From assembly GCA_947646735.1 (NCBI GenBank), contig CANTFK010000962.1:62001-126000 (forward strand): a DNA stretch of 64,000 bases. The letters run 5' to 3'. The notes beneath the pieces are model-generated. The model saw only the letters and a list, made by a program, of their open reading frames with translations. It did no database searches and was not told the DNA's origin. The DNA comes from Peronospora farinosa. Its lineage: Eukaryota > Oomycota > Peronosporomycetes > Peronosporales > Peronosporaceae. The position numbers and the translations under genes are program-made. This document shows positions 1-10,477 of this stretch, piece after piece (position 1 is the stretch's first letter; each line of letters starts with the position of its first letter).

Positions 1-545
1 GAATGCGTAGAGGCTGCTTTACAAGTGACAAGAGGAGGAAAAAAAGTATTGTTCCTGGTGCGTGATCCAAAGTTCGTGACAAAGAAACTGGCAGTGGCTG
101 TTTCAAATCCTGCTGCAGCCATGACGACAGAGATAGCTGCCAAGTGTCTTCACCAGATTCATTTTCGACAATGTCGGAGTATCTACGAGCTGTTACGTGA
201 GCTTGATCATGTTGAAAAGAGCTCGCTAGTGGGTACTTTGTCTTGCTATTGAACTGTCCAGCTCTTATTCATTAACTGACATGAATGTGATGATGCAGGA
301 GATGCAAGATACACAAAGGATTCATCTTGTAATTCTTGGTCCACTTTGTGAGTTATTATCCGGTTTCCAGACTGTATCGGGGATGACAGTTACAGGTACG
401 ACCTTTAAATCGATAAGTTTTTGACAATCATCTCAGTAACTTAATCAATCTGGTGTTAGGTGCCGGTTTCAAGCGTATGGTAGAACTCGCCGTCAAGCGT
501 TTGCAAACAATTCCAAATATTCATGTCAGCGTCATCAAGACCTAA
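1..545 (+). CDS. 3' part of a possible SWSAP1-like recombination ATPase (partial)
   Basis: The gene enters from the left edge. Exons 1..228, 299..395 and 460..545 join in phase across two GT-AG introns (70 and 64 nt) and end at TAA 543-545. The first exon reads VLFLVRDP followed by a stretch around LHQIHFRQCRSIYELLREL. That resembles, from memory, the segment of the human RAD51-paralogue-like ATPase SWSAP1 that reads LQKIRFQYPPSTRELFRLL. A hydrophobic HLVILGPLCELLSG strand follows, where a Walker B-like strand would be expected. The Walker A region would lie outside the window. SWSAP1 works with SWS1 in homologous recombination. Family assignment is inference from a short match; the exon structure is better supported. 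Confidence 0.4.
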
Positions 546-710
546 AAAAACGAGCTGATGCACAAAGCTCTATTCTAAGTCGCTTACATTCGCTACTGTA
601 TCAATAAACCTATCAAATATCATCGTTTCGTTTTAAAAAAAAAACTGGGTCTTTTAAACACAATATTACAATACCACAATATATTTCCAATCTTGTCCAG
701 CATTACATTA

Positions 711-1968
711 ATGGACCCAAAGACACTCACCACTCGAGTTCGTAGTCAATTAAATGATGCGAATCTCTTAAAAACCAGTCACGTGTCATTCAACGTTCCT
801 CATGAGACAGACGAGGACGATTCTACGACCGAGACAATACAATTACCGAACGAAATGGACAATAATATTGTCACTTTCAAGAAAAGTACGACTACGGACA
901 ATATCAAGTTTCAAAAAACAGTAACCACGTCATACGTGAGCCCATCTATTGTAATATTCTGGCTTACAATGTGGTTTTTCCAAAACATTAGTGTCACATT
1001 CTGGAACAAAAAAGCGTTGCAAATATTGCAATTGCCCGTGACCCTTACATTTGTACATATGATGTGCAATACATTGGGTGCATTTCTATACATTCACTTG
1101 TCTCAAGGCATTGAACGTCAAAAGCTCACGTCTCGACAACATCATCTTTTAATTTCATTTTCCATCATTTTTGTCAGTAATATCATTACTGGAAATTGGA
1201 GTTTAGGACTTGTGTCCGTCTCGTTGAATCAAGTCATGCGAGCACTTGTTCCAGCAGTTGTGATTGTACTGAGTATGCTCATTTTAGGCAAACGGTACTC
1301 GCTCAAGCGTAAATTAGCGCTCATTCCAGTAGCATTTGGTGTCTACTTGGCATGTACGGGAGATAATTCATGCACGGTCCTGGGGTTTATTATTACAGTC
1401 GTCGCTGTGCTTTTTGCAGGCTTGAAAGCCGTACTATCCAACAAGGTGCGGCATTTATATGATACATTTAGGAGGTGATATGCTCATTATCTTGACTGAC
1501 TGTGCTTGTGGATTGGTTGTTGTGGATGAGTTATAGTTTTTGAGTGGAGACTTGAAGCTGCATCCGGTAGACTTGATCTTGCATCAGGCACCATTGTCAG
1601 CTTGTTGGTGTCTGGTCACGATGTTTTTGACGGGGGAAGTAAACACTCTACTAAACAAGTGGGAAGCCGTACCGTCGGCTAGTTTCTGGTTCCTTTTGAC
1701 CGGCATTATCAGCTTCATGTTGAATATCACGAGCTTTATGGCCAACAAGGTCACATCACCTGTGACACTGTGTGTATGCGGCAATATGAAACAGGTGGTT
1801 GTGATCGTGATGTCCATTCTCATTAATAACGATGTCATCACGGTGCAGAAAGCCATTGGCATCGTCGTTGTATCGATCGGTGGCGCAACTTACGCTTACA
1901 TCTCAACAAGGGAGATGATGGTCGAGACCACGCTTCCTGCGACAGCTAAGCCCAAGGTGCAGACGTAG
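711..1968 (+). CDS. Triose-phosphate / nucleotide-sugar transporter (DMT superfamily)
   Basis: Exons 711..1445 and 1537..1968 are separated by a 91-nt GT-AG intron, giving 388 aa. The ATG at 711 is the first true start in frame; an upstream TTG at 693 is not needed. After a hydrophilic N-terminus of about 65 residues there are roughly ten hydrophobic segments. The motif KAVLSNK at the exon junction, followed by LKLHPVDLI, is typical of the TPT/SLC35 family of Golgi, ER or plastid-derived sugar-phosphate antiporters. The intron sits exactly between KAVLSNK and FLSGDLKLHP. The substrate cannot be told from sequence alone. Confidence 0.85.
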
Positions 1969-2221
1969 ATAATTTGAAGTGGCTATCGATTACCACGCTA
2001 GTCAGCGAGACCTCTCAATGTTGTGTGTATAGGAAAGTTGTGGGTCCTTTTTTACAAGAAAGGAGCGAGATACCAAGTGATCGAGTCATGGACGTTGGCG
2101 TTGTTGCTACCACCATTTCTAATCAATACAAATCAAGAAACTTCCAAGATAGTTTCGCCTTTATCTGCTGCCGTGCTCAAAACTCGTGCAGGAGCGTCGC
2201 GAACAAGACCAGAATGTAGTA

Positions 2222-2479
2222 CTACCACCAACGCAAGGAATGCGACACGAATGGCGACGATCTGTGCAGTCCTGCAAGCTCTTGCTCCTTATGCATCCAA
2301 AGAAAAGCACCTGCTTTTTGGACGGCATTCATCGCTACCTTTTCTTCACCAGAAGTACCAAGCCACTTCGCTAAATACTCGAGGATCTCCTCACGCTGCT
2401 GTTTCAACGGTTCAGGCACGTTCGGATTACCGCCACAGATCCCCGTAATATCGACACATCTCGCACGTAGCTGTAATAC
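2222..2479 (-). CDS. Short protein-like ORF, possible exon (unrecognised)
   Basis: A minus-strand open stretch begins after a TATTACAG acceptor-like site. It encodes a charged, helix-rich segment including EEILEYLAKWLGTSGEEK and ends at TAG after SHSLRWW. There is no convincing ATG, so it would be an internal or last exon, or a relic. It lies 57 bp beyond the stop of the 828-aa gene on the same strand. No family is recognised. Confidence 0.2.
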   Translation of the reverse strand, partial: VLQLRARCVDITGICGGNPNVPEPLKQQREEILEYLAKWLGTSGEEKVAMNAVQKAGAFLWMHKEQELAGLHRSSPFVSHSLRWW

Positions 2480-2535
2480 TAGTAAAAAATTAAGTAGAAG
2501 ATAATCCACATATCACAACTGCAGTAGAGTCCTCA

Positions 2536-5022
2536 TTATTGGCCTTTGGCCTTGTTCTCTGCCATCCTTTGCTTCAAATGTGTCATATTCAGCGGCGGAA
2601 AAAGTTTTTCGTACCGCTTCCAAGCGCGACGAGGTTGTCGTGATGTACGTGTCTGGTTTTCTTCACTGGCCAGATCATGTATACGCGAACCAAGTGACCT
2701 GCTCAATGCATTGAGTGAATAGCTGTCGGTGCCTCCATTTCCATAAACAGGTTGAAGTGGTCGTCGAGGAATAAAAACTGGTTGCTCGAACTGAGGAGAC
2801 AGAGATCCAGCCGTACGATGTGCTTGCGTCGAAAGAATCTCTCGTCGATGTTTCTGCGTTTCAGAGCGTGATCTTTTGCCATTCATTTGCACTCGCGGCT
2901 GTGACACAGCAAGCTCTGCTTGAGCAATGATTGAAGGCGAGTGGGACTCGGCATTAATTTGTTGACGACGCCGCTTCACACCTTGAAATTCGGCAGCTGA
3001 GAACCCGGTACGACTCGAGCTAATGGGGCTGAGAGGCAAAGCAGGTTGGCTGCTATCAGGCGCTACCACTTCCAGATCTTCCTTCAAATTACTCATCGAT
3101 GCCGCACTTTGGCGATCAGCTGGCTCAGTTCGTTTCTCCGTCCTTGGTGTCGCTGTTTGTGCAAAAGGAGAGGGTGTTCTGAAGCCTGTCGAAGTTGTCT
3201 CTTTCTTTGACACCGGCCTTTTCTTCGGAGTAGGCACGACTTCAGCCCCCTCCTTAGCTAAAACAAGATCACCCGTCGAGTCTGCTTCCTGAGTTGGGAC
3301 TCCACCATGCTCTGCTGATCTAGGAGACACTATATCGTCCGACATCATGCCTTCGTACTCAAAAGCATGATCGTCATCGTCATTATCAGCATCATACTGC
3401 AGGACTACAGTTGCCTGAGACAAAATGAGATCCTCGGGTTTAGCGGGCTCGGCCTTTTTCTCTTCCTCCGTTCGATCCAGAATCTGAGTAGCATTCTTTT
3501 CATTTTCAGCCAAGTCACCTGCCTCTTCGTCGGAAGACTGAGTGTGTGGGAGTGATGCTTTGGCTGCGGAAGTGCCTATGCCGACCAAACGAAGGAAGCT
3601 CGTGGCCCAGCCCGTTGATGAATTTTGCTTCTCGGTTGGGGAATGAGTCCTTGGTGGCGTGTATGCTGACGACGGCGGTACGGTATTTCCATCTGCTTCG
3701 TTTTGTAAATCGGCATCTTCAGTCTTAGCTTCCTGGTCGTCGATTGCATGTTTCTTAGAGGCAGGTATTGCCATTGGTGCCTTTTCAGGCGAATCGTCAG
3801 TAAGGTCGACAGTTGCCCATGAGCTTTGCGTCGTCTTTAGAATCGCCGGTGCTACACTGGAGTGGGCTGGTGAATGCGTCCTGCTGGAATCCACTTGTTT
3901 GTGAGAACTCAGCGCACTAGGTACCGACTTTTTTGCTTTTTGAGCACTAATATGTTCATGGTCTGTATCGCTACTTTCCGAGTCACTGCCGATCACAAAT
4001 GTCTCTCGAATGTTCTCTTGCTGAAACAAGTACCCTTGGTTACCAAGCGAAGGCGTCACACTCATCTCTTCACTCAAAGTTGACGACAAATTTGCCGACA
4101 GAGTTGTCGACATCGTAGACAAATTCCCCGACAAAATCATTGACTCCTGCGTTGACAGAAACTTATCCGGTGATGTAGAATCACGCATCGCTTGAGATTC
4201 CGGCATTGGCACCGATCCATTCTCTTCAATCAGCTCCGAGTCCGTCATTTGTCTTTCAATAGGCGTAGGTAACCCCCACTCATCTTTCTCTTCCAGTTCC
4301 TGCTCCTGCTCCTTCGGTATCACACAGTCTTCGTCCAACAACGGCCGGTCATCATCAAACCTGCCAACCTCAAGAGGTAACAGCCCTTGATTAATCATCA
4401 ACTGTTTCTCCAGCTCTGCATCACTCAGCATCTGCAATCGTTCGACCACCAATGGATGTGTGTATACCGATGGCAGCGCCTTGATCGCCAGATCATTGTC
4501 TTCTACGATCGCCAGAGCATCCACCCATAGATAAACTCGAGCCTCGTTCTTATTCACATTAGGAACAGACACTGATGTCTCTTTATTCCCTTTGCAAGTC
4601 GCCAAACAACGCGTCAACGTAGCAAAATGGTACTTGGTCACCCTCACGACACTACCCCGTAGCCTCCCGAGCGTGTAAAAGCGCCGTTCTTTCTGCAATC
4701 CCACAATCACGTTGTTCGGTATAAACGATTCCACTTCAAACTTGCGGTCAACGAGCGTTACCGTCTGTTGTGAGCTATTTGTACGTCGTACCAACATGAC
4801 ACGCGACTTGTTCCCTCTTTTTGTAGCTTCCAGAGCACTTTGAGACTCGGTTTCTTCACTTAAACTCTCCGAGAAACTATCAGCATGTAGATTATACGTA
4901 TTAGAAGGAACAAGAGGTGCACCGAGAGCCGCTAGGAGCTCCTGAAGTAAGAATTCCGTCGTGAAATTAGCACGTCCTGATGCCATTGTTGTTTTTTGAG
5001 CTAATTGAAATGATTGTACCAT
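2536..5022 (-). CDS. Uncharacterised 828-aa protein with a possible TPP1/ACD-like N-terminal OB fold
   Basis: A single-exon gene. The first in-frame ATG is at 5022, with another at 4986; upstream TTG codons lie in a short direct repeat. Residues about 60-200 alternate beta-like strands: VTLVDRKFEVESFI, YTLGRLRGSVVRV and ARVYLWVDALAIVED. This pattern recalls the OB fold of the shelterin subunit TPP1/ACD, where the last strand reads roughly FYLQVDRFSLL. The remaining 600 residues are low-complexity, acidic or Ser/Thr-rich, with a basic patch (GVKRRRQQI) and a conserved-looking C-terminus (PRRAWKRYEKLFPPLN). If the resemblance holds, it would act at telomeres. The homology is tentative and could be generic OB or beta-barrel similarity. 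Confidence 0.55.
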   Translation of the reverse strand: MVQSFQLAQKTTMASGRANFTTEFLLQELLAALGAPLVPSNTYNLHADSFSESLSEETESQSALEATKRGNKSRVMLVRRTNSSQQTVTLVDRKFEVESFIPNNVIVGLQKERRFYTLGRLRGSVVRVTKYHFATLTRCLATCKGNKETSVSVPNVNKNEARVYLWVDALAIVEDNDLAIKALPSVYTHPLVVERLQMLSDAELEKQLMINQGLLPLEVGRFDDDRPLLDEDCVIPKEQEQELEEKDEWGLPTPIERQMTDSELIEENGSVPMPESQAMRDSTSPDKFLSTQESMILSGNLSTMSTTLSANLSSTLSEEMSVTPSLGNQGYLFQQENIRETFVIGSDSESSDTDHEHISAQKAKKSVPSALSSHKQVDSSRTHSPAHSSVAPAILKTTQSSWATVDLTDDSPEKAPMAIPASKKHAIDDQEAKTEDADLQNEADGNTVPPSSAYTPPRTHSPTEKQNSSTGWATSFLRLVGIGTSAAKASLPHTQSSDEEAGDLAENEKNATQILDRTEEEKKAEPAKPEDLILSQATVVLQYDADNDDDDHAFEYEGMMSDDIVSPRSAEHGGVPTQEADSTGDLVLAKEGAEVVPTPKKRPVSKKETTSTGFRTPSPFAQTATPRTEKRTEPADRQSAASMSNLKEDLEVVAPDSSQPALPLSPISSSRTGFSAAEFQGVKRRRQQINAESHSPSIIAQAELAVSQPRVQMNGKRSRSETQKHRREILSTQAHRTAGSLSPQFEQPVFIPRRPLQPVYGNGGTDSYSLNALSRSLGSRIHDLASEENQTRTSRQPRRAWKRYEKLFPPLNMTHLKQRMAENKAKGQ

Positions 5023-5131
5023 TTCAACTAATTGATGTAATGGTTGTGTAATGAGTGTCTCCAATGATTGTGCCAAGTTGATTCATTGATGTAACATTGG
5101 TGTACACTAGCGACTTTATCGCACATCAAGC
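5023..5131. promoter_or_regulatory. Short divergent intergenic promoter
   Basis: Only 109 bp separate the ATG of the OB-fold-like gene (minus) from the ATG of the DUF202-like gene (plus), so both promoters must overlap here. The stretch contains repeated TTGATG/TGATTG words. No core element could be assigned with confidence. Confidence 0.4.
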
Positions 5132-6499
5132 ATGATGTGCTGGAAGCGCGTCGCTTTGCAGGGATTACGAGCCGTTTGGCCATCCCCCAGTCCTTTATCT
5201 CGTGGTGTAATGGGTCTACGATCCAAGGCGGGTACTATACCACCTTCAGTGGCTGTAAATACGACCAAGAACGCTGCTGGGCCATCGACAACGATTGCGT
5301 CAGGAGTCGGATCGGCATCTACGGCTTTTAAAAGCAAACGCTGTCGTTTCGTGAAGTCCCGGTCGAGAATTTCTATGCTTCTTGGCAAGTATCAGGTCGA
5401 TCGGTTACTCAAGTTTAAGCAGAGCAATGGTGACGTCCTTCTATAGTTTAATTACGGAGTGGTGACGCTGATTCGTTGAGATCTCTTTTGTGTTACTTGT
5501 AGCTATGAAGGCGACCAAGAAGGCGGCAGAGATGGAAGCCAAGAAAGCCATTGTAGCTGCAGAAGCGGAGGCGAATCTTCAATTACGGAACTCCCTGGTG
5601 AGAAATTCGTGGAGCTAATGGGTGTTGACAGCTAGCTGCCGGTGCATCGTGCTTACGCATTGATTTATTTCTGTTGGTGTGTTGGCTGGATGGTGCGCAC
5701 TATGGGTTTGTTGTTGCTGTGATTATAGGCGCTTCGATTCAGCAATGAAAACTCGTACTTGAACTGGGCGAGAAACGGTGTCCTGTCGTCTGCCGTCGGA
5801 GTCGCAATGTATGCGCAGGAGCACCACCGCGGAGCACAACTAAGTGGTGCAGGTGAGTCTGCCGCCTGTGGATGCAATATAGGATGGTTGTCATGACGGA
5901 GGTCGCTGCTGATGCTGGCTACTGTTGTTTTGATTGAAAAGGGTTGCTGCTGTTGGGCTTCGGATACATTGGCGTAGGCACGGCAAAGTATATTTATTAC
6001 ATTTTCCGCTTCCGCCACGTCATGGAACTGTCCTGGGCAAGCGTCTTCGGAACGATTTCCCATGCTGCGTGGGGGTTAGCCATCTGGTTGACCGCTATTG
6101 CTTCCTTCCTGGTACGACTAGTTTATTCGCTTCTGAAAAGGACTCAAGCTAATTGTTGTGCATGCGATTTTGCTTTATAATGTACGATGCTGCTAGGAAA
6201 GTGTGCCTCTTGAGCTAGATGCAATGCTGCTGACAGAGCCTCTTGCAAGTTACCTCCCGTTCCGGATTCGTCAGGGTCTGATCGAGACGTACAGCCTCCA
6301 CCTGGACGACCTCGAGCACCACAATGACGAGCAAGAGCGTGTGATGCGTGCAATTCGCGGTGATCACGGAGCTCCGGAGTTGGCCGACATCCAAGAGGGC
6401 GAAGAATTACCTCCTCAGTTGGAAGCTCAGCTGATCGAGCAGAATTTACACACATCCCCGGGCCTGACGGTAGTAGGCTCTGTGCCTCCCTCACCTTAA
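5132..6499 (+). CDS. DUF202/YidH-like membrane protein, probably mitochondrial
   Basis: Five exons (5132..5429, 5503..5597, 5729..5852, 5942..6111, 6197..6499) join in phase to give 329 aa. The N-terminus (MMCWKRVALQGLRAVW) is basic and amphipathic like a mitochondrial presequence. An Ala/Lys/Glu-rich helix follows. Then comes NENSYLNWARNGVLSSAVGV, with later segments GLLLLGFGYIGVGTAKYIY and AWGLAIWLTAIASFL as three membrane helices. The order 'NexxYLxWxRNgvxxxaxGva ... lllGxxxxxxgxxkY' matches the DUF202 (YidH) pattern. The C-terminal 100 residues are acidic and soluble. Function is unknown; the family call rests on pattern memory. Confidence 0.7.
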
Positions 6500-6777
6500 A
6501 CTTGTCCCAGCAGATTGGATAAGTTTTGCGACACAGTAGCTAAAATATGTGCGGTGTCGTGCTAACTATCCCGCGTATGGCAGACACGTGTGATAGCTAT
6601 CGAAACACGTGTGTTCATCTGGACAAGCATACAACGCCTCAAGCAAGTGAGGTAGTGACTGCATTTGTTCATCCTGTTGTTTTAGATTTTCCACATGGAC
6701 GTGAATCACATTCTTGTATCCCTGCAGCTGCAACCAACTGTCGAGCTACAAGGTACATTCACCTTCTTTTTCTTCAC

Positions 6778-7311
6778 TTAATCTGTCTCTTTAGGCTTGA
6801 GAGCCTCCTCCAGCGGAATGTCAAAATCTGGATTACGACGCACCGTCTTGCCATCCCACGTGAGATTAATAGGTTCGTAAGCATCCTCACCTTTATCGGC
6901 CTCAATAATAGGGGCAGCCACTAGAATGTCACTCTCGGGTGATTTCGGCAGCGTCAGACCGTGATCCACAAGGTCCTTGAGTACTAAAAGGACCTCCTTG
7001 TCGGTCATGTTAGGCACTGGTACTTTCTCCTCGACGCCCCAATCAAAGCGTGCGTACACAAATGGCTCCATTTCTTCTGCTTCACGGTAGACAAATGGTG
7101 TAAATGGGTTCAACATCTTTAGTTCCTCGTAATTCTTGTGGAAAAAAGCGCTACACATGGAAAAAAAAACGTCAGGGTGGAACGAAAGAAGACGAAACAG
7201 AGTACAAGACAAGCACAAGACGTACCGTAAGCCAGCACTGCTTTGTGAAGTATCACAGGCGACAAAACGAAGCTCCTGAATGCTTCGGGAGATCTGCGCA
7301 CGCCAACTCAT
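6778..7311 (-). CDS. NDUFA2: NADH dehydrogenase (complex I) B8/NDUFA2 subunit
   Basis: Exons 7226..7311 and 6778..7150 are separated by a 75-nt GT-AG intron that happens to be open in frame, so a naive ORF reads through it. The spliced protein is 152 aa. The N-terminus (MSWRAQISRSIQELRFVACDTS then GLRAFFHKNYEELKMLNP) follows the thioredoxin-like L51/S25/CI-B8 fold of NDUFA2: SxxLxELRxxxCqxSxxSxGvRxFixxxYxelKxxNP. The RFDWGVEEKVPVPNMT segment matches the ARYxxGxExxvxLxnxs region. It is an accessory subunit of mitochondrial complex I. A C-terminal extension of about 55 residues, rich in acidic and proline residues, exceeds the usual roughly 100-aa length. Confidence 0.85.
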   Translation of the reverse strand: MSWRAQISRSIQELRFVACDTSQSSAGLRYVLCLSCTLFRLLSFHPDVFFSMCSAFFHKNYEELKMLNPFTPFVYREAEEMEPFVYARFDWGVEEKVPVPNMTDKEVLLVLKDLVDHGLTLPKSPESDILVAAPIIEADKGEDAYEPINLTWDGKTVRRNPDFDIPLEEALKPKETD

Positions 7312-7829
7312 GTCGTTTGTCCTATTGAAAGTGTCAAGTGTCGTCGTCGCCTGAGCACCTCACAAAAAGTTAGAATCGGTTTTACTGGTATAAGAACCGG
7401 TACAAGTACGATACGTTTCTAATTGCATTTCTCAAGACGCGTCGAAAGATTGACCAATTTTGTTTTTTTTAGTCCCACGTTGTTCATATTGGTCCATCAC
7501 AAAAAGGAATAGCTCATTGATTTACCTTGGATAAAATCTACATTTCGTGATAAAGTGATAATTATAGCGATAATTCTTCTAGCTTGCAGATGTATTTAAT
7601 ACAATATTTAGTCATTTTAGTGATAAAGACGGATTTTTATGTCAGCATTCATACGTGGTGTAAATTACATGTCGTGTCGTGTATTAATCCTGCTGGTAGA
7701 CAGCCATTTCTTGACCATGATGCTAATATCTAGTACCACCATCCTCAATATCTCATCCTTCCACTCACTCACTCACATTTTGTATAAATGATCTCTTCAA
7801 TCTCTCTCTTTCTCCCATACAAAACCTCC
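7312..7829. other. Intergenic, no gene seen
   Basis: This AT-rich stretch lies between the 5' end of NDUFA2 and the 3' end of the HTH protein. No coding exon, RNA gene or repeat was supported. A pyrimidine-rich CTCT tract lies near 7795-7815. Confidence 0.5.
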
Positions 7830-8366
7830 TCATGTGTCCTGGGACATACTCTGTCCCCATTGAGCCTTCTGTGTAAATCCATGTCGTCGAAGAAACGACT
7901 GTCTCCATGTCCAAGAGGCTTTAAAACATTCCGGATATAAATGATCCTCCTTTACCGCTTCCATCGCTCGTTCTGTAAGTCTCTTGGCTGACACAACGTA
8001 GCCAGCTGCATGTTCCTCCTGCATCCAGTCGACAATACGTCGCTCGGCCTCGACCGACAACGTGGCACCCATACCGACCTTACGGTCGTTGGTCTTCCGG
8101 CCACCTCCGGCCTCACAAATAGCTGCAATTTTATTCCGTTCACGTCGCCAGCGCATAATCAGCTGCTTTTTAACACGACGTTGGGACGTTGATATGTTCG
8201 GGAAAAAGAGAGACATGGTCTCGTCCAGATTATTGTGTGTTTCGTAATGCACCACAATTTCCAGTTTTCGAGCGTAACTAACGGCTTCCCGACGTATTAA
8301 AGGTCTTGTGGCCTCAGAAATTGCATCAGATGCACGTAGACGCACGACGCGAGGACGGCCAGGCAT
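7830..8366 (-). CDS. CENP-B/Tc5-type helix-turn-helix DNA-binding protein (178 aa)
   Basis: An intronless ORF with ATG at 8366. The N-terminus PGRPRVVRLR resembles an AT-hook. Residues about 25-80 form a psq/CENP-B N-type HTH (LEIVVHYETHNNLDETMSLFFP). Residues about 100-165 match the HTH_Tnp_Tc5 domain (LSVEAERRIVDWMQEEHAAG, then SAKRLTERAM and FKASWTWRQSFLRRHGF, the typical fxaSxxWlxrFlrRhgl). No DDE catalytic domain follows, so it is either a truncated pogo/Tigger-type transposase or a domesticated DNA-binding protein. No terminal inverted repeats were seen nearby. Confidence 0.75.
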   Translation of the reverse strand: MPGRPRVVRLRASDAISEATRPLIRREAVSYARKLEIVVHYETHNNLDETMSLFFPNISTSQRRVKKQLIMRWRRERNKIAAICEAGGGRKTNDRKVGMGATLSVEAERRIVDWMQEEHAAGYVVSAKRLTERAMEAVKEDHLYPECFKASWTWRQSFLRRHGFTQKAQWGQSMSQDT

Positions 8367-9370
8367 TGGATAATTGCAAATTATGGTACAGACGTTTGTA
8401 TTGGTGCTTTCTTAAGAAATAAGCATATCAACTGTAGTCTTTAATCGATAATTAACGACCATCTCATACAGTTCTTATATAATTAGAAAAATCCGATAAA
8501 ATTGTTAGATATTACCATCGTACACTATATAATGGAGCGCAATAATTTTTGCAAAAATTATTCGTGATTATATATCTAGTTTTTTATTCTAATATAAGTA
8601 GATTCAGGTAGGTAAAGTCACATTGGGTAAGTAGTTTTTGTGCTATATATATAGAAATCAGCTGGGATAATACTATATATATAGAGATATCAGTTGTAAT
8701 AGTACTAATGCGCTGACCATTTCTGACAAGCTGTTGATTGATGATTGCATTGTTGTACAATCGACTAGGGGCATAACAATCGAAGGCATACGACGTGCCT
8801 TCCAGTAATAAAAAAGGCAATATAAACGATCTTCTAAACGTTCTACAGACCTCTCTATGTACATCTAAGTCGCCAAGAACATCAACACATGCAAGAGATG
8901 TCAAACTGTAAAGCCTCGCGGCCAACGCTTCGACTCCACGACAGATTCTGTGTGTTATTTTGATTAATGGTTGAAAGTCGATAAACTTCGCTTTTTCTTC
9001 GATCTATTAGGGTCACACGGTCATTTGCAAGTTGTCTGCCTTGCTGCAAAAATAGTGTGTCCACTATCATGAAGCTCATTATCTCTGACCGAGACCCACG
9101 AATGCTGTGACCATGTCACGTTGTAAGTGTCAAGAAAAGAGACTGAATACAAAGTTACTCGGAGGAATGTTCCAGGAACAAGGCTAAGAACAATGTTCCT
9201 AGCCTTTTCTCAGGTCAGAGCGATATGATACTTGCTTAATGTATAGCAAAGCTGTCTCATTTATGCGCTCCTTCTACTAACCAAATTTTGGGTACTGCCT
9301 CTTCAGAATTGTACCTATTCTATACCAATAATCTTCCCTTTTTCAGTTGATTGGCGACGGTGGTTCAATA
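8367..9370. other. AT-rich intergenic region with a short tandem repeat
   Basis: No convincing gene. Around 8642-8705 a unit of about 33 bp containing CTATATATATAG occurs twice in tandem with differences. Minus-strand ORFs here have no ATG context or family resemblance. The 3' part would hold the promoter of the RING gene, and a TTTCAG just before 9347 could be an acceptor if that gene has a 5' UTR exon. Confidence 0.4.
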
Positions 9371-10477
9371 ATGACGGAACTTTTAGGCAAATGTCCACAC
9401 TACGTTCGACGTTGCCATGTATTAGCCGAGTGTTGCAAGATATGGGTGAGCTGTCGATTATGTCATGACGAAGCTTTTGGAGAACAGCATCGGATTGACC
9501 GCTTTATCATAAAACAAATGCGCTGTGACTTGTGTTTAACTGAACAATTAGTAAACATTCTCATTTACTTTTTGGGGTTTTTGTCAATTAAATACGTCTT
9601 CTTATTGTAAATTTTTGATGTTGTTTTTTGTATAGTGTGCTCAAAAGTGCATTAATTGTCACGAAATGATGGCCGCGTATTTTTGTGCCGTGTGTAATTT
9701 ATTCGACGGTAAAGGGATAGAGAAGAAAGTTTTCCACTGTGAGGAATGCGGTATCTGCCGGTATGTTGTTGTCTATTTTTTTTATTAACTGGGATGATAA
9801 TATGTAGTTTTTTACTGACTTTGATACTATATGACTTTATATTTGATGATGCAATTAGTGTCGGAGGTCGGGAGAACTATTACCATTGTATTAAATGTTG
9901 TGGGTGTTATCCACACTCACTCGAGAACAAACACAAGTGTCTGGAAGGATCGATGCATCGTGAATGTCCCATTTGTCTTGATGTGAGTTTTGGAGAATTG
10001 TCACTAGTGATGGAGTTGACTTTTGATGTGATGTTTTGGGTGATAATCCTGCAGGTGACTTTTGATTCGTTAGAGAAAATAAATGTGCTACCATGTGGTC
10101 ACGTCTTGCACTCGAGCTGCTTTAAAACATACGTCAAGCATCAGTACGAGCAAAAACATGGTGTTGCTATGATATTTCGTACTGGGTCATAACGTTTTAG
10201 GTGATGGTGTCGATCATGTAGCAACATTGTATGTCCAACCTGTCGGAGCCCATTTGTAAATGAGGACGAAATCAATGAAGAAGATGCTGTAGGTGAAGAC
10301 AATAGTGAAGAAGGTGAGAGTAATGATGGCGATGATAATCGCAGCAGTGAAGATGACGAAGAAGATCAAGAGGTTGTTATCATCCATGACGCAGAGTCAG
10401 GAGACGACAGTGACCTGGAAATGAATGCAGAGCACGATGCAGAACGCAATGTGTGGCCTGGACCTTACCGACAGTAG
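9371..10477 (+). CDS. RCHY1: RCHY1/PIRH2-type CHY and RING zinc-finger E3 ubiquitin ligase
   Basis: Five exons (9371..9550, 9636..9760, 9859..9982, 10055..10149, 10222..10477) give 259 aa. The CHY finger starts at residue 8 (CPHYVRRCHVLAECC), continues with CRLCHDEAFGEQHRIDRF and CINCHEMMAAYFCAVCNLFD, then the CTCHY module (FHCEECGICR, YYHCIKCCGCYP, HKCLE), then a RING-H2 finger (CPICLD ... LPCGHVLHSSC ... CPTC). This order is specific to RCHY1. The C-terminal tail is very acidic (about 70 residues) and replaces the usual zinc ribbon. The fourth intron only works as a GC-AG intron (10150..10221, 72 nt); a GT donor at GGTGTTGC would break the frame. The family call is firm; that donor is less so. 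Confidence 0.87.

Noticed and set aside
6547..6924. 125-aa plus-strand ORF
   Set aside because: It overlaps the 3' end of NDUFA2, has no family features and is unsupported by splice or start context.
8584..9079. Minus-strand ORFs in the AT-rich region
   Set aside because: Non-ATG starts, low complexity, and no recognisable domain.
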